64,000 nt of DNA from FEN-987 sp964598845 (GTDB lineage: Archaea > Thermoproteota > Bathyarchaeia > 40CM-2-53-6). Below are positions 42,529-50,825 of the stretch, piece by piece (the stretch's first letter is position 1; every line of letters starts with the position of its first letter). The DNA lies in contig CAZRDM010000008.1 in NCBI GenBank assembly GCA_964598845.1, positions 1 through 64,000 of the forward strand, in the 5' to 3' direction. The notes beneath the pieces are model-generated. The model worked only from the letters and a program-made list of their open reading frames with translations. It was not told where the DNA came from and ran no database searches. A program made the position numbers and the translations under genes.

Positions 42529-43353
42529 ATGCGGGTCAGCGAGAAGGGCATTCTCGCGTCCCTCGCACTTCTCTTACTCGCCGTTTCCGCTATTGCCCAA
42601 ACAAGAATTCTCATCGGCACGGGAGAAGCCTCTCTCTCTTGGCAGGCAGAGATAGGCTTCTACTTACCGTTCGTACTGTTTGCTCTGGTCAGCACATACC
42701 ATTTCCTGGAATGGGCAAGAAAACACAAGAGACAGGCAGTTCTGATGATGATCCTGACGATTGCCGTTCTCTCCTTGATCGGGAATGCTTCGGTAAATGC
42801 CCCCAGACCCATTCTGAACACACCTACCCGGGAAGACTTCAGTTCAACACAGCGACCTGCCTCCACCATACAGATCCAACCCCAACCTGTATCCATTCAA
42901 GAGAGCTTACTGAAACTCAGAGAAGCCTTGAGCCAGACTCCGTACTTTTCGACGGGTTTCGATGCGCTGATGCTAGGGGCTTCAGCCATCGCCTTGGCTC
43001 TAGTGATCTTAAAAATAAGGCGTGAGAGGAAAAGCGAAACGATCCGGTCATTCGCTGAGCCAGCAACTGCTGAGTTCCCGGCAAGGACACCGCGAGAAGC
43101 AGTAATTGAAGCATATCGACTCGCATTAGTCTCCTTGCAAGCTCATGATATTGGGATAAGAGACTCCGACACGCCGGAGGATGCTTTCAGGCGAATCAAG
43201 CAATTGAGACCAATGATCGCGGACGCATTCTGGAAACTGACAATTCTTTTTGAAGAGGCAAAGTTCAGCCTCCACCCTATCAGTGAGTCTGAAGCAGAAT
43301 ACGCTTCGTCCTACTGCAAGTCGATACTCTCTCTGGAAGCTGTGCAGCTGTGA
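42529..43353 (+). CDS. membrane protein with C-terminal DUF4129-like domain
   Basis: A 274-residue protein with spans at about residues 8-25, 43-62, 70-88 and 140-162 and a cytoplasmic C-terminal domain (PREAVIEAYRLALVSLQAHDIGIRDSDTPEDAFRRI) that matches DUF4129, a domain usually found with MoxR and DUF58 proteins. First gene of the MoxR operon here. It probably takes part in an envelope-associated complex assembled by the AAA ATPase; molecular function unknown. Confidence 0.75.
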   Translation: MRVSEKGILASLALLLLAVSAIAQTRILIGTGEASLSWQAEIGFYLPFVLFALVSTYHFLEWARKHKRQAVLMMILTIAVLSLIGNASVNAPRPILNTPTREDFSSTQRPASTIQIQPQPVSIQESLLKLREALSQTPYFSTGFDALMLGASAIALALVILKIRRERKSETIRSFAEPATAEFPARTPREAVIEAYRLALVSLQAHDIGIRDSDTPEDAFRRIKQLRPMIADAFWKLTILFEEAKFSLHPISESEAEYASSYCKSILSLEAVQL

Positions 43354-43814
43354 GCAGTATCAGCGAGCTGACTTCTCTGCTCTGGTGGCTTATGCTACTA
43401 TCCTCCACAGCCATCATATTGCACGATATTGGGTCAGCAGTTCTTCCGAAGGGACGTCAACACCAGGTATCCCCAGGTCGAAGGAAAATACAAACTCCGT
43501 CCGAAGACGAAATCGCGACCATCACCAAGAGAATTAGACGTGGTCTTCAACGGCCGGCAAATTTCCGCCTATTACAACGGGATGTGGGGCAAACAATTGT
43601 TCAGGCCGCCCTTGCATCCAAGGGTTTTTCAATGACTAGAATCCCGGAAGGACGTCAAGAACTAATCGAACAAGTGATCAAGGACCTCGAGTTGATTGGT
43701 TTCGTGCGGGAATCAATCGCTCAGCCCTCGGCCCCGATTTCGCGAGGTGAAATGCTCATTGAGTTCGAGAGGGCGATTAGGATGCTTGAGATAGCAGAGA
43801 ATGAATTAAGATGA
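43350..43814 (+). CDS. single-span membrane protein of the MoxR operon
   Basis: A 154-residue protein with one N-terminal span (LLWWLMLLSSTAIILHDIG) and a basic cytoplasmic domain (ATITKRIRRGLQRPANFRLLQ) ending in an acidic helix. I do not recognise a family. GTG overlaps the previous stop and its own stop overlaps moxR, so it is part of a translationally coupled set. Confidence 0.65.
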   Translation: MSSISELTSLLWWLMLLSSTAIILHDIGSAVLPKGRQHQVSPGRRKIQTPSEDEIATITKRIRRGLQRPANFRLLQRDVGQTIVQAALASKGFSMTRIPEGRQELIEQVIKDLELIGFVRESIAQPSAPISRGEMLIEFERAIRMLEIAENELR

Positions 43815-44761
43815 AATTCGAAGAACTGCAAGGCCTTTCCGAGAGGCTACTGAGCGAGGTATCAACGGTCATCGTTGGCAAACGGGCAACACTTGAATTT
43901 GTTCTTACAGCTTTTCTTGCTAATGGCCACATTCTCTTTGAGGACTTTCCCGGTCTCGCCAAGACATTGATGTCGAAGCTCTTTGCGCAGGCGCTCGGAT
44001 GCAGGTTTAGGAGAATTCAGTTCACTCCCGATCTGCTGCCGGCGGACATTACGGGAACGTACGTGCTCGATAGGCGCGACGGACAGTTTAAGCTTAGACA
44101 TGGACCAATTTTCGCCAACATTCTTCTTGCAGATGAGATCAATCGTGCGCCACCGAAGACACAGTCAGCACTCTTGGAGGCGATGCAGGAGCGGCAGGTG
44201 ACGATAGAGGGGGACACCTACCCCTTGGAGAGGCCTTTCATAGTAATTGCAACGCAGAACCCGATTGAATACGAGGGAACTTACCCTCTGCCTGAAGCCC
44301 AGATCGATCGATTCATGATGCGCCTCAGTGTTGGCTATCCTACCAAAGAAGAAGAAGTTCAGATTCTCACTCGACGCGTTGAATTCCAGACTGATGACTA
44401 CCGTGTTGATCCGGTGATGAACCCTGAGATCTTTCTCGAAGCGCAAAGGGTAACTGAGCAGGTTCACGTCGATGATTCGATCAAGGAATATGCAGTTGAG
44501 ATAGTTCAGAAGACTAGGACCCATTCTTTGATCGGTCTTGGTTCAAGCCCTAGAGGGTCGCTGGCAATAATGCATCTTTCGCGCGCACGAGCCGCATTGG
44601 TAGGAAGAGATTTTGTTGTCCCGGAGGACGTAAAAGCCGTCGCCGTCCCAGCGCTATCACACAGGCTCCTTTTGAAGAGTGGGACATGGCTGGCCGGGAC
44701 GAAGTCGGAGGAAATCGTGAGGGCGATCTTGGATGAGACAAAGGCTCCCCGTCCGAGTTAG
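43811..44761 (+). CDS. moxR: MoxR-family AAA+ ATPase
   Basis: A 316-residue AAA+ chaperone-like ATPase with the MoxR P-loop form FEDFPGLAKTLMSK, Walker B ILLADEINRAPPKTQSALLEAMQE, sensor 1 FIVIATQNPIEYEGTYPLPEAQIDRF, and the C-terminal lid. MoxR proteins mature or activate partner complexes and are nearly always beside DUF58 genes, as here. Its 3' end overlaps DUF58 by 29 bases. Confidence 0.94.
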   Translation: MKFEELQGLSERLLSEVSTVIVGKRATLEFVLTAFLANGHILFEDFPGLAKTLMSKLFAQALGCRFRRIQFTPDLLPADITGTYVLDRRDGQFKLRHGPIFANILLADEINRAPPKTQSALLEAMQERQVTIEGDTYPLERPFIVIATQNPIEYEGTYPLPEAQIDRFMMRLSVGYPTKEEEVQILTRRVEFQTDDYRVDPVMNPEIFLEAQRVTEQVHVDDSIKEYAVEIVQKTRTHSLIGLGSSPRGSLAIMHLSRARAALVGRDFVVPEDVKAVAVPALSHRLLLKSGTWLAGTKSEEIVRAILDETKAPRPS

Positions 44762-46010
44762 TACATGGAGCCGCCGAGCTGTTCTCCTACTCGAAATAGG
44801 CATAATCCTATTCTGGCTAGGAATAGCCCTACAAAATGGTCGGCTAATACTGGCATCGGCAATAATTGTCTCATACTTGATTCTATCAATGCTGTCGACG
44901 ACACGCCCAAGCAAGACAATAGCTCTTCAAAGGCGAACTTCAACTGACAGAGTCTTAGAGGAACAACCGACCGAGGTCACCGTATCTATAAGAAATCCTT
45001 CCGGTAGCCAAGCCCTAGTCCATGGAGCGGATACCCTTCCAGACAGCTTCGAGATATTGGAAGGCAGTGACACTTACGTCTCTCTGGTCACAGAAAAGTC
45101 GGAAACCTATCTCCGCGGCGTCATAAGACCTCACTTCAGAGGACACTATGTTCTTCAATCACCCGTAGCGAGGGTGGCAGATGAATTCGGCTTAAGGGAA
45201 CATGAAGTTGGAATCGGCAACCCGATTTATCTGACCGTCCTACCACCTATTGAAGACCTCTCTGACTTCTCACTCGAATCACATACAGCGCAACCGGAGA
45301 TTGGAACGTTCCGATCAAGCGCTGTCGGCGTTGGAACAGAGTTCTTCGGTATTAGGGATTACTTTCCCGGTGATGACCTGAGACGGATAAATTGGAAGGC
45401 CTCAGCCCGCACAGACTCCTTGCTCTCCAATGAGTACGAGCGCGAGCATGTGACGAATATCTACTTGTTCGTCGATCTCACAGGACAGACTATAGATGCA
45501 TTGAAGTGGACTGTGCGAACAGCGGCCTCGATTACCACCTACTTACTCAGAACAAGAAACCGCCTTGGCTTGATCGTTCTGGGAGAAAGCACCTCCCATG
45601 TGAAGATTGAAAGTGGTCGACGACAGTTGCTTCGAACTCTCGACAAACTTGTAACAGCGGAACCCGGCGGCACGGGCGAACCATCAACATATCTTCTACG
45701 ACTACTGGATGAAATGACGAGGTGCGAAATCCTCTTTGTCTCTGCTCTTTCCTCTGAAGGCATCTCGAAGACGATCATCGCTGCTAGGGGCAAGCGTGAA
45801 CAAGTCACGGTCATTACCATGATGCCTTCCCCGGAGACCATGGAGGAGTACGATCCCGTTCGGAAAGCTGCAAGGCTCATGTACACACTTCGTCGGCGCG
45901 CCACAATTCTGCAGATCAAGAATGCAGATGTGAGAGTCATCGAGGTTCCTTCTGACCGACCCATTCGAACAGCGGTTTCGATGATAAGGGAGCGACCCCT
46001 GCGACGTTGA
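44733..46010 (+). CDS. DUF58 domain protein
   Basis: A 425-residue protein with two N-terminal membrane spans (residues about 12-52), a beta-rich region and the DUF58 hallmark GVGTEFFGIRDYFPGDDLRRINWKASAR near residues 200-230, followed by a vWA-like fold (NIYLFVDLTGQT). It works with MoxR in an uncharacterised envelope or stress system. ATG 44733 lies inside moxR; the frame leaves no later convincing start before the spans. Confidence 0.9.
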   Translation: MRQRLPVRVSTWSRRAVLLLEIGIILFWLGIALQNGRLILASAIIVSYLILSMLSTTRPSKTIALQRRTSTDRVLEEQPTEVTVSIRNPSGSQALVHGADTLPDSFEILEGSDTYVSLVTEKSETYLRGVIRPHFRGHYVLQSPVARVADEFGLREHEVGIGNPIYLTVLPPIEDLSDFSLESHTAQPEIGTFRSSAVGVGTEFFGIRDYFPGDDLRRINWKASARTDSLLSNEYEREHVTNIYLFVDLTGQTIDALKWTVRTAASITTYLLRTRNRLGLIVLGESTSHVKIESGRRQLLRTLDKLVTAEPGGTGEPSTYLLRLLDEMTRCEILFVSALSSEGISKTIIAARGKREQVTVITMMPSPETMEEYDPVRKAARLMYTLRRRATILQIKNADVRVIEVPSDRPIRTAVSMIRERPLRR

Positions 46011-46582
46011 GAGACGACCAACCGAATCTAGAAATATCCATCCTGAGAGTCAGCTTATTCGGAATCTTTCTTCTATTTCCACTGGTGTTACTCGGCGATA
46101 GACTGCTCAATGCTTCAGCGAACGCCTACTACAGTTTTGGCGCATTCTTTCTCGCATTTGCCGCAATAGCTGCCCTACTCGCGGTTATCAGCCTGAACTA
46201 CGCTTTCGGTTACTTGGCCTTTCTCGCTGTCTTGGCCGCAGAACTTCTGTTCAACATGCCGCTGGTGATCTTCTCAAGTCATGTCGCAATGGCCCTATTG
46301 TTCGCTGAGGGGCTATCGTCCCTCCGACCATTCTTGTTAGTGGCGAGTAACGTCAAGCTTGGAAAACAAGAAAACATCAGCTCGAACTTGCGCGCGTGCA
46401 TAGGCAGATTTCGCAGGACATTTCTGGTTGTGGCTGGAAGCCTGATTGCACTGGCGGTGGCGTACGGACTTCTCCCGGATGTACTTCCAATTCCTTCCGA
46501 TCTCTCCGCCTTATCGCTCTACGCCACCCTAGGCTTAGTTGCGATAGCACTCACGGCACTATATTTAGGAGAAAAAGAGTGA
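46007..46582 (+). CDS. polytopic membrane protein of the MoxR operon
   Basis: A 191-residue, very hydrophobic protein with about five or six spans (e.g. SLFGIFLLFPLVLLG, FLAFAAIAALLAVISL, YLAFLAVLAAELLFN, TFLVVAGSLIALAVAYG, LSLYATLGLVAIALTAL). TTG 46007 overlaps the DUF58 stop. Unknown function; presumably a partner of the DUF58 and DUF4129 proteins. Confidence 0.7.
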   Translation: MRDDQPNLEISILRVSLFGIFLLFPLVLLGDRLLNASANAYYSFGAFFLAFAAIAALLAVISLNYAFGYLAFLAVLAAELLFNMPLVIFSSHVAMALLFAEGLSSLRPFLLVASNVKLGKQENISSNLRACIGRFRRTFLVVAGSLIALAVAYGLLPDVLPIPSDLSALSLYATLGLVAIALTALYLGEKE

Positions 46583-46609
46583 GAAAACGCCTCAGAGAGT
46601 CGTCATGAG

Positions 46610-46774
46610 TTGTCAGAAGAGAAGCGAAGCAAAGACGAGAAAGAACAGAAGAACGTGCGGCTTGAATGGAAAGACTACCTAGCTGTGATCATTGCGGCTT
46701 TCCAAACCACTCTTCTTCCTTTCTTGGTAGTAATTGTGGTACTCGTGATTCTGTGGCTTGTTCTGAAACTCTGA
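46610..46774 (+). CDS. 54-residue single-span membrane peptide
   Basis: From TTG 46610 to TGA 46774 there is an open frame with a highly charged first half (SEEKRSKDEKEQKNVRLEWK) and a C-terminal membrane helix (FLVVIVVLVILWLVLKL). It follows the polytopic gene by 27 bases on the same strand and ends two bases before the convergent protease. Amphiphilic layout and operon position argue for a real small protein. It has no recognised family. Confidence 0.55.
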   Translation: MSEEKRSKDEKEQKNVRLEWKDYLAVIIAAFQTTLLPFLVVIVVLVILWLVLKL

Positions 46775-46776
46775 TC

Positions 46777-48768
46777 CTATTCATACCGTTGGCATCGATA
46801 GCAGTACCACCGCTGGTACTGAGGAATCCAAGTCAAGTCGCCTCGGCATACTGAACATCTTGGACGTGCGCTCTCCCTTGTCACGCCACCTTCCCCTCTC
46901 GCTCTCCGCCGCAAAGCGACAGCTGTCATGAAGACTCCGAACAAGAATGAAAAGACCGACACTCCCCACACGATTGCTTGATTCGACAGGGAGCCTCCAC
47001 CCAACAGGTGAGCTCGGGAGGCGCTCGTATACGCATCGAAAGCATCCTCCGTAGCTTTCGTGTAGTTCATGGTGTCGTAAGCGAATTCTGCGTCGCGCAG
47101 CTTCGAATTCGCGGCGTCAATGTCCGGCCAATTGATCAGATCGAAAACTGAAGACCTCAAAAACTGGACTGTGTTGCGAATCAGCTGGTCTGCGTATCCT
47201 CTCAGCAGCGCGTCTTTGTCGAATTGACTGAAACTGTCCTCGTACGGATAGTAAGCCATAACTGAGGAAACAAAATTTTCCGTCGGGTCGTAAGAGGTTG
47301 CGAAGGGATGCATCAATCCGAGCATGTGGCCAACCTCATGAATCACCGTGTTCGTGAACCCGAAGCCAAGTCCAGGTTGCCTTGGGGCTACATAATTCCC
47401 TCGCACCAAGTCCGTGGCTGAGTGACTTATCAAGACCATATCGTAAAGGGCAACGCCCCAAATCGTTCGGTCGAAGTCAACATCCCTTGCCACATACTCC
47501 TTGTAAGTGAAGCCAAAGGTGTAGTTACCGTCAAAGGCGAATACGAACACGGGAATGTCGTAATTGTCGAAGTTTCTTACGGTCTCCGTGAAATTGCCAA
47601 TGTGGCCTTGACCGCTTTCGCTCAGCCAATCATATACAAGTCTCGCATCAACGATCGGCGTTAGGCCTGCTAGGCTTGGAGATGTTGCTGATCTTACAAC
47701 CCTAGAGAAGTCAATAAAGTCAGGCAAGTCCAGGTACTGAGCGTCAACCTCTACGGTTGCGAAGGACAAAAGTGAACTTAGCTGCTTTCTGACTTCATCT
47801 ATGTCGAGCGTAGATTGGATAGTCGGATGACGGTAGGAACGATTGTCAATCACGAAGATGTTTACGCGGTAGGTCCGAGCGTAGTTCAGTGGGTAAACGA
47901 AATCGGGAAGGAACACGTTGTAGAGCGCCCCGAAGACATAGTCTGCTATGTACTGAGTCAGCCAACTTGACCAGTATGGGCTATCAGGTTTCATGCTATT
48001 TGCCCAAGATGCCAATTGGATAGGTAACTGTTCAGCAGCATGTCCAGGTCCTGCTGACAGGTCTATGAAGAAGAGGCGACTGTGGCCACCCCATGCTGTC
48101 ATGTATCTTCGATTCAACTTAATATCCAAGTCATGGTCCGTGAATGTCTTGTTATAGAAGTGCGGAGTAAGAATCACAGGACGCCGATTGGCCAAGCTTT
48201 CAAATTGCTTAGGAGAGACTGACGGGAGCTGCTTGGAGAGGTCGGCTATTATCAATGTGTAGCCATCAGGCTCTAGGCCTCCGTAGTCATCACTGTGCCT
48301 CAGCAGCCATGACTCAACGTCATCGGCCGAGTACAACGTATTGGTAGCGTTGATGGGGTAATGTGTGTAGTTGAGGAAATAGGAACCCTGAATTGTGAAG
48401 TAGCTTTCGTTCCATAGGACGTTCGTCCGCTTCTCAACCTTTCCTATCGAGTTCAAGTACGAGGCAAAATCCTGCACGAAGCTCGACGGTGCGAAAGCTA
48501 CGTCATACTGGATTGAGTATGTTGTATCAGTGCTTAGTCCGGGCAACAGGGTTAGCTGGTACCGAGTCTGCGGGCTATTCCATATCAGGTAACTCGTGTT
48601 CACAGATTGCGAATCGAAACCTACAAGCACAACTTTCACGTTGATGGTCACTTCTCGCTTGGAAACTAGTTGCGCGCTATTTCGTTGAGCGGAGACCGGA
48701 GCGAAGTTCGTCAGGAAGAGTAGGAGTATGGCGAGTACGACGACACGCCTAGATTTGCAGCATGTCAT
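46777..48768 (-). CDS. secreted metzincin-like zinc metallopeptidase, membrane-anchored
   Basis: About 663 residues. ATG 48768 gives a clean signal peptide (VVVLAILLLFLTNFAPVSA). The zinc signature IHEVGHMLGLMHPF fits HEXXHxxGxxH. A C-terminal membrane span (VWGVSVFSFLFGVFMTAV) is followed by a cytoplasmic zinc ribbon CSVC...CYRC at the very end. It is thus an extracellular protease tethered to the membrane, perhaps feeding peptides to the Dpp systems (inference). An upstream in-frame start (48849) adds residues before the signal peptide and is not favoured. Confidence 0.85.
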   Translation of the reverse strand: MTCCKSRRVVVLAILLLFLTNFAPVSAQRNSAQLVSKREVTINVKVVLVGFDSQSVNTSYLIWNSPQTRYQLTLLPGLSTDTTYSIQYDVAFAPSSFVQDFASYLNSIGKVEKRTNVLWNESYFTIQGSYFLNYTHYPINATNTLYSADDVESWLLRHSDDYGGLEPDGYTLIIADLSKQLPSVSPKQFESLANRRPVILTPHFYNKTFTDHDLDIKLNRRYMTAWGGHSRLFFIDLSAGPGHAAEQLPIQLASWANSMKPDSPYWSSWLTQYIADYVFGALYNVFLPDFVYPLNYARTYRVNIFVIDNRSYRHPTIQSTLDIDEVRKQLSSLLSFATVEVDAQYLDLPDFIDFSRVVRSATSPSLAGLTPIVDARLVYDWLSESGQGHIGNFTETVRNFDNYDIPVFVFAFDGNYTFGFTYKEYVARDVDFDRTIWGVALYDMVLISHSATDLVRGNYVAPRQPGLGFGFTNTVIHEVGHMLGLMHPFATSYDPTENFVSSVMAYYPYEDSFSQFDKDALLRGYADQLIRNTVQFLRSSVFDLINWPDIDAANSKLRDAEFAYDTMNYTKATEDAFDAYTSASRAHLLGGGSLSNQAIVWGVSVFSFLFGVFMTAVALRRRARGEGGVTRESARPRCSVCRGDLTWIPQYQRWYCYRCQRYE

Positions 48769-48852
48769 GGGACGAGGGTGCTGATTCCAATAGATTAGGA
48801 TATGGTTGATCAGAACAGAGACGGTGAGTTCCTCCGTGAGGGCATTCACGCG

Positions 48853-50058
48853 TCAGAGGGAGGTTAGACTTGGGATCACTCTGCTGGCGTCAGGGATTAC
48901 GATGATCCTAGAGTCGGAGCCGAGGCTTCTCTGTGCCGTCTGTAAGGCTGAGTTAACAGTTCGTCCTGCTCGCAGACCGAAAACATTCTCGACATAATAG
49001 TCCGGAATAGTGGAGACAAGATATATCCGGTGGGTTTCCAAGGCCCTTAGAAGAAAAGTTGCTTTGAGGCCTTGGTAGTTAAGGCTGTGGCGCAGTCTCG
49101 TCTCGAGATGGCGTGGCTGCTTTTTCTCAGCACACCAGTCGTAAAAGTCTTCGTCGCCATGACCAGCTGAGCACTCGGCTGCGACTATCATTGCGCCTTC
49201 ACGTTTCAAAACGTTGAGTCCTGCAGGAAATGTTTCGACAGCTCGGAGCAGTGACTCGTCCAAGGGGGCTCCACCGGCGCTCATCACAACAATATCGGCG
49301 CCTCTTTCCACTCTCCTTGAGCAAATCTCTCCGACGATCTTCTTGAGAGCTTCAACGCACTGCTGAAGGTTTCCTAGCGCCAACTTGGCTGGAGCATCAT
49401 CCCCGTCAAGAACGAAGCCCAGTGCAATGAGATTCTGAACTGCCTCGGCAATGTGCAAACGCTCCTTGAAAATGTCTGGAAGACCGATGTTTTTTCTGTC
49501 GGTGAGTTGGAGTTGAACTAAGCTCTCATGCGTCAACCCAGGCATCAATATGTCGCAAATTCCCGAATAACCAAAGAAAGGGTGAGGTCTAAACTCGCCG
49601 AGGAGAATCTTCAAGTCTGCGTTCCAGAAATCAGAATTCAGTTTCGGCATGAAGCTTCCTTTGAATTCTTCAAGTGCAGTCACAGGGGAAGAAGTTGGTG
49701 AGTGTCTTACTATTTGGAGGTCAGGGAAAGACACAGTGTCAAGGGCGGGTGCGTCAACACTAAGAAGGACCAGCAGAGAGCTGTTTTGTACACCAAGACC
49801 GTGCAGAGTATCGAGCAATAGTCGCGTTAGATCTATCAAAAACTGCTTGTTCGAGCTCCCGCCCAGTGCGATGCATATTCGGCGCGACTTCAGTGCCAAC
49901 ATTTGAAGACTGGGCTCTAATTCTACCAGACGCCTCAGTTCTGCTTCAAGATTGAGGTTCAGCTTCAGGGTTTGAGGCCTGAGGATCTCAATGAGTTTCT
50001 CCTCTGGAACCCGCACTGGGATTTCGGAGGACCCATATGGTAACCAGATTTCGACCAT
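48853..50058 (-). CDS. LarA-like protein (nickel-dependent racemase family, DUF2088) with altered active site
   Basis: A 401-residue protein of the LarA superfamily. The N-terminal Rossmann-like part has RRICIALGGSSNKQFLIDL. The family motif H-x-F-F-x-GYSGGxK-x-x-x-PG reads HPFFGYSGICDILMPG: the His is kept, but the Lys that in LarA is covalently joined to the nickel-pincer cofactor is Asp. It may be a cofactor-free relative or use another chemistry. Same strand as the protease, 84 bases upstream of its start. Confidence 0.75.
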   Translation of the reverse strand: MVEIWLPYGSSEIPVRVPEEKLIEILRPQTLKLNLNLEAELRRLVELEPSLQMLALKSRRICIALGGSSNKQFLIDLTRLLLDTLHGLGVQNSSLLVLLSVDAPALDTVSFPDLQIVRHSPTSSPVTALEEFKGSFMPKLNSDFWNADLKILLGEFRPHPFFGYSGICDILMPGLTHESLVQLQLTDRKNIGLPDIFKERLHIAEAVQNLIALGFVLDGDDAPAKLALGNLQQCVEALKKIVGEICSRRVERGADIVVMSAGGAPLDESLLRAVETFPAGLNVLKREGAMIVAAECSAGHGDEDFYDWCAEKKQPRHLETRLRHSLNYQGLKATFLLRALETHRIYLVSTIPDYYVENVFGLRAGRTVNSALQTAQRSLGSDSRIIVIPDASRVIPSLTSL

Positions 50059-50156
50059 CCCAGTCTACCTCAGCACTACTGTCAGTTCATTCCTGATTCA
50101 GCGTTAAAGATTAGCCCACTCTTGCAAGGGATTGAGTCCTGAACAATTGGCAAGAA

Positions 50157-50825
50157 TTGCAAAAGAATAAACATGTTGAGGCCCCTTTGATGGGCGATGA
50201 CGAATTGGCAGCCTCAGTGAGAAGCGGTGCCGAAGAGGAGTTCTGCAGTATCTTACTTAGGACGGGTAGCCTGAAGTTCGGTACGTTCAAGCTGTCTAGT
50301 GGGATACTCAGCCCTTACTATGTCGACTTGCGGTTGATACCAAGCGATCCCAAAGCGTTCCGTAGAGCGATTGACTTCTACTCGTCGATACTTACTGAGG
50401 ATGTTCTCAGGCGTGCTCATAGGCTTGCAGGGGTACCAACTGCCGGGATAGCTTACGCCGCTGCGTTGGCATTTAGTCTTGGAAAACCGTTTCTTTACGT
50501 CAGGAGGGATCCCAAGGGGCACGGACGAGGTCGCAGGGTTGAAGGGATTCTTCTCCCCGGGGACAAAGTCTTGGTTTTGGATGATGTGATTACAACTGGC
50601 ATGAACATAGTGGATGCGGTGATGGCCATTCGAGCTGAAGGTGGTGTTGTCGAGGACGCCGCAGTGCTCCTTGACAGGGAGCAAGGTGGTGAAGCAAATT
50701 TGAGAAAGGCTGGAGTGAAACTTCATTCATTCGCCACGATCCGTCGAATCGCGGATGGGCTCTTGGCTCGAGGAACAATTGACGAAGAGCAGTTCAAAGA
50801 GATTGTGACACAAATTGTTGGCTAG
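50157..50825 (+). CDS. pyrE: orotate phosphoribosyltransferase
   Basis: A type I phosphoribosyltransferase of about 210-222 residues in pyrimidine synthesis, joining orotate to PRPP. FGTFKLSSGILSPYYVDLR and the PRPP motif KVLVLDDVITTGMNI are diagnostic. TTG 50157 is the outermost start, ATG 50190 an alternative. A TATA-like GTTAAAGA at about 50103-50110 precedes it. Its 3' end overlaps the convergent polymerase gene by 32 bases. Confidence 0.92.
   Translation: MQKNKHVEAPLMGDDELAASVRSGAEEEFCSILLRTGSLKFGTFKLSSGILSPYYVDLRLIPSDPKAFRRAIDFYSSILTEDVLRRAHRLAGVPTAGIAYAAALAFSLGKPFLYVRRDPKGHGRGRRVEGILLPGDKVLVLDDVITTGMNIVDAVMAIRAEGGVVEDAAVLLDREQGGEANLRKAGVKLHSFATIRRIADGLLARGTIDEEQFKEIVTQIVG

Noticed and set aside
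42639..43025. 128-codon plus-strand frame inside the DUF4129 gene
   Set aside because: Shadow of the DUF4129 reading frame; no family pattern.
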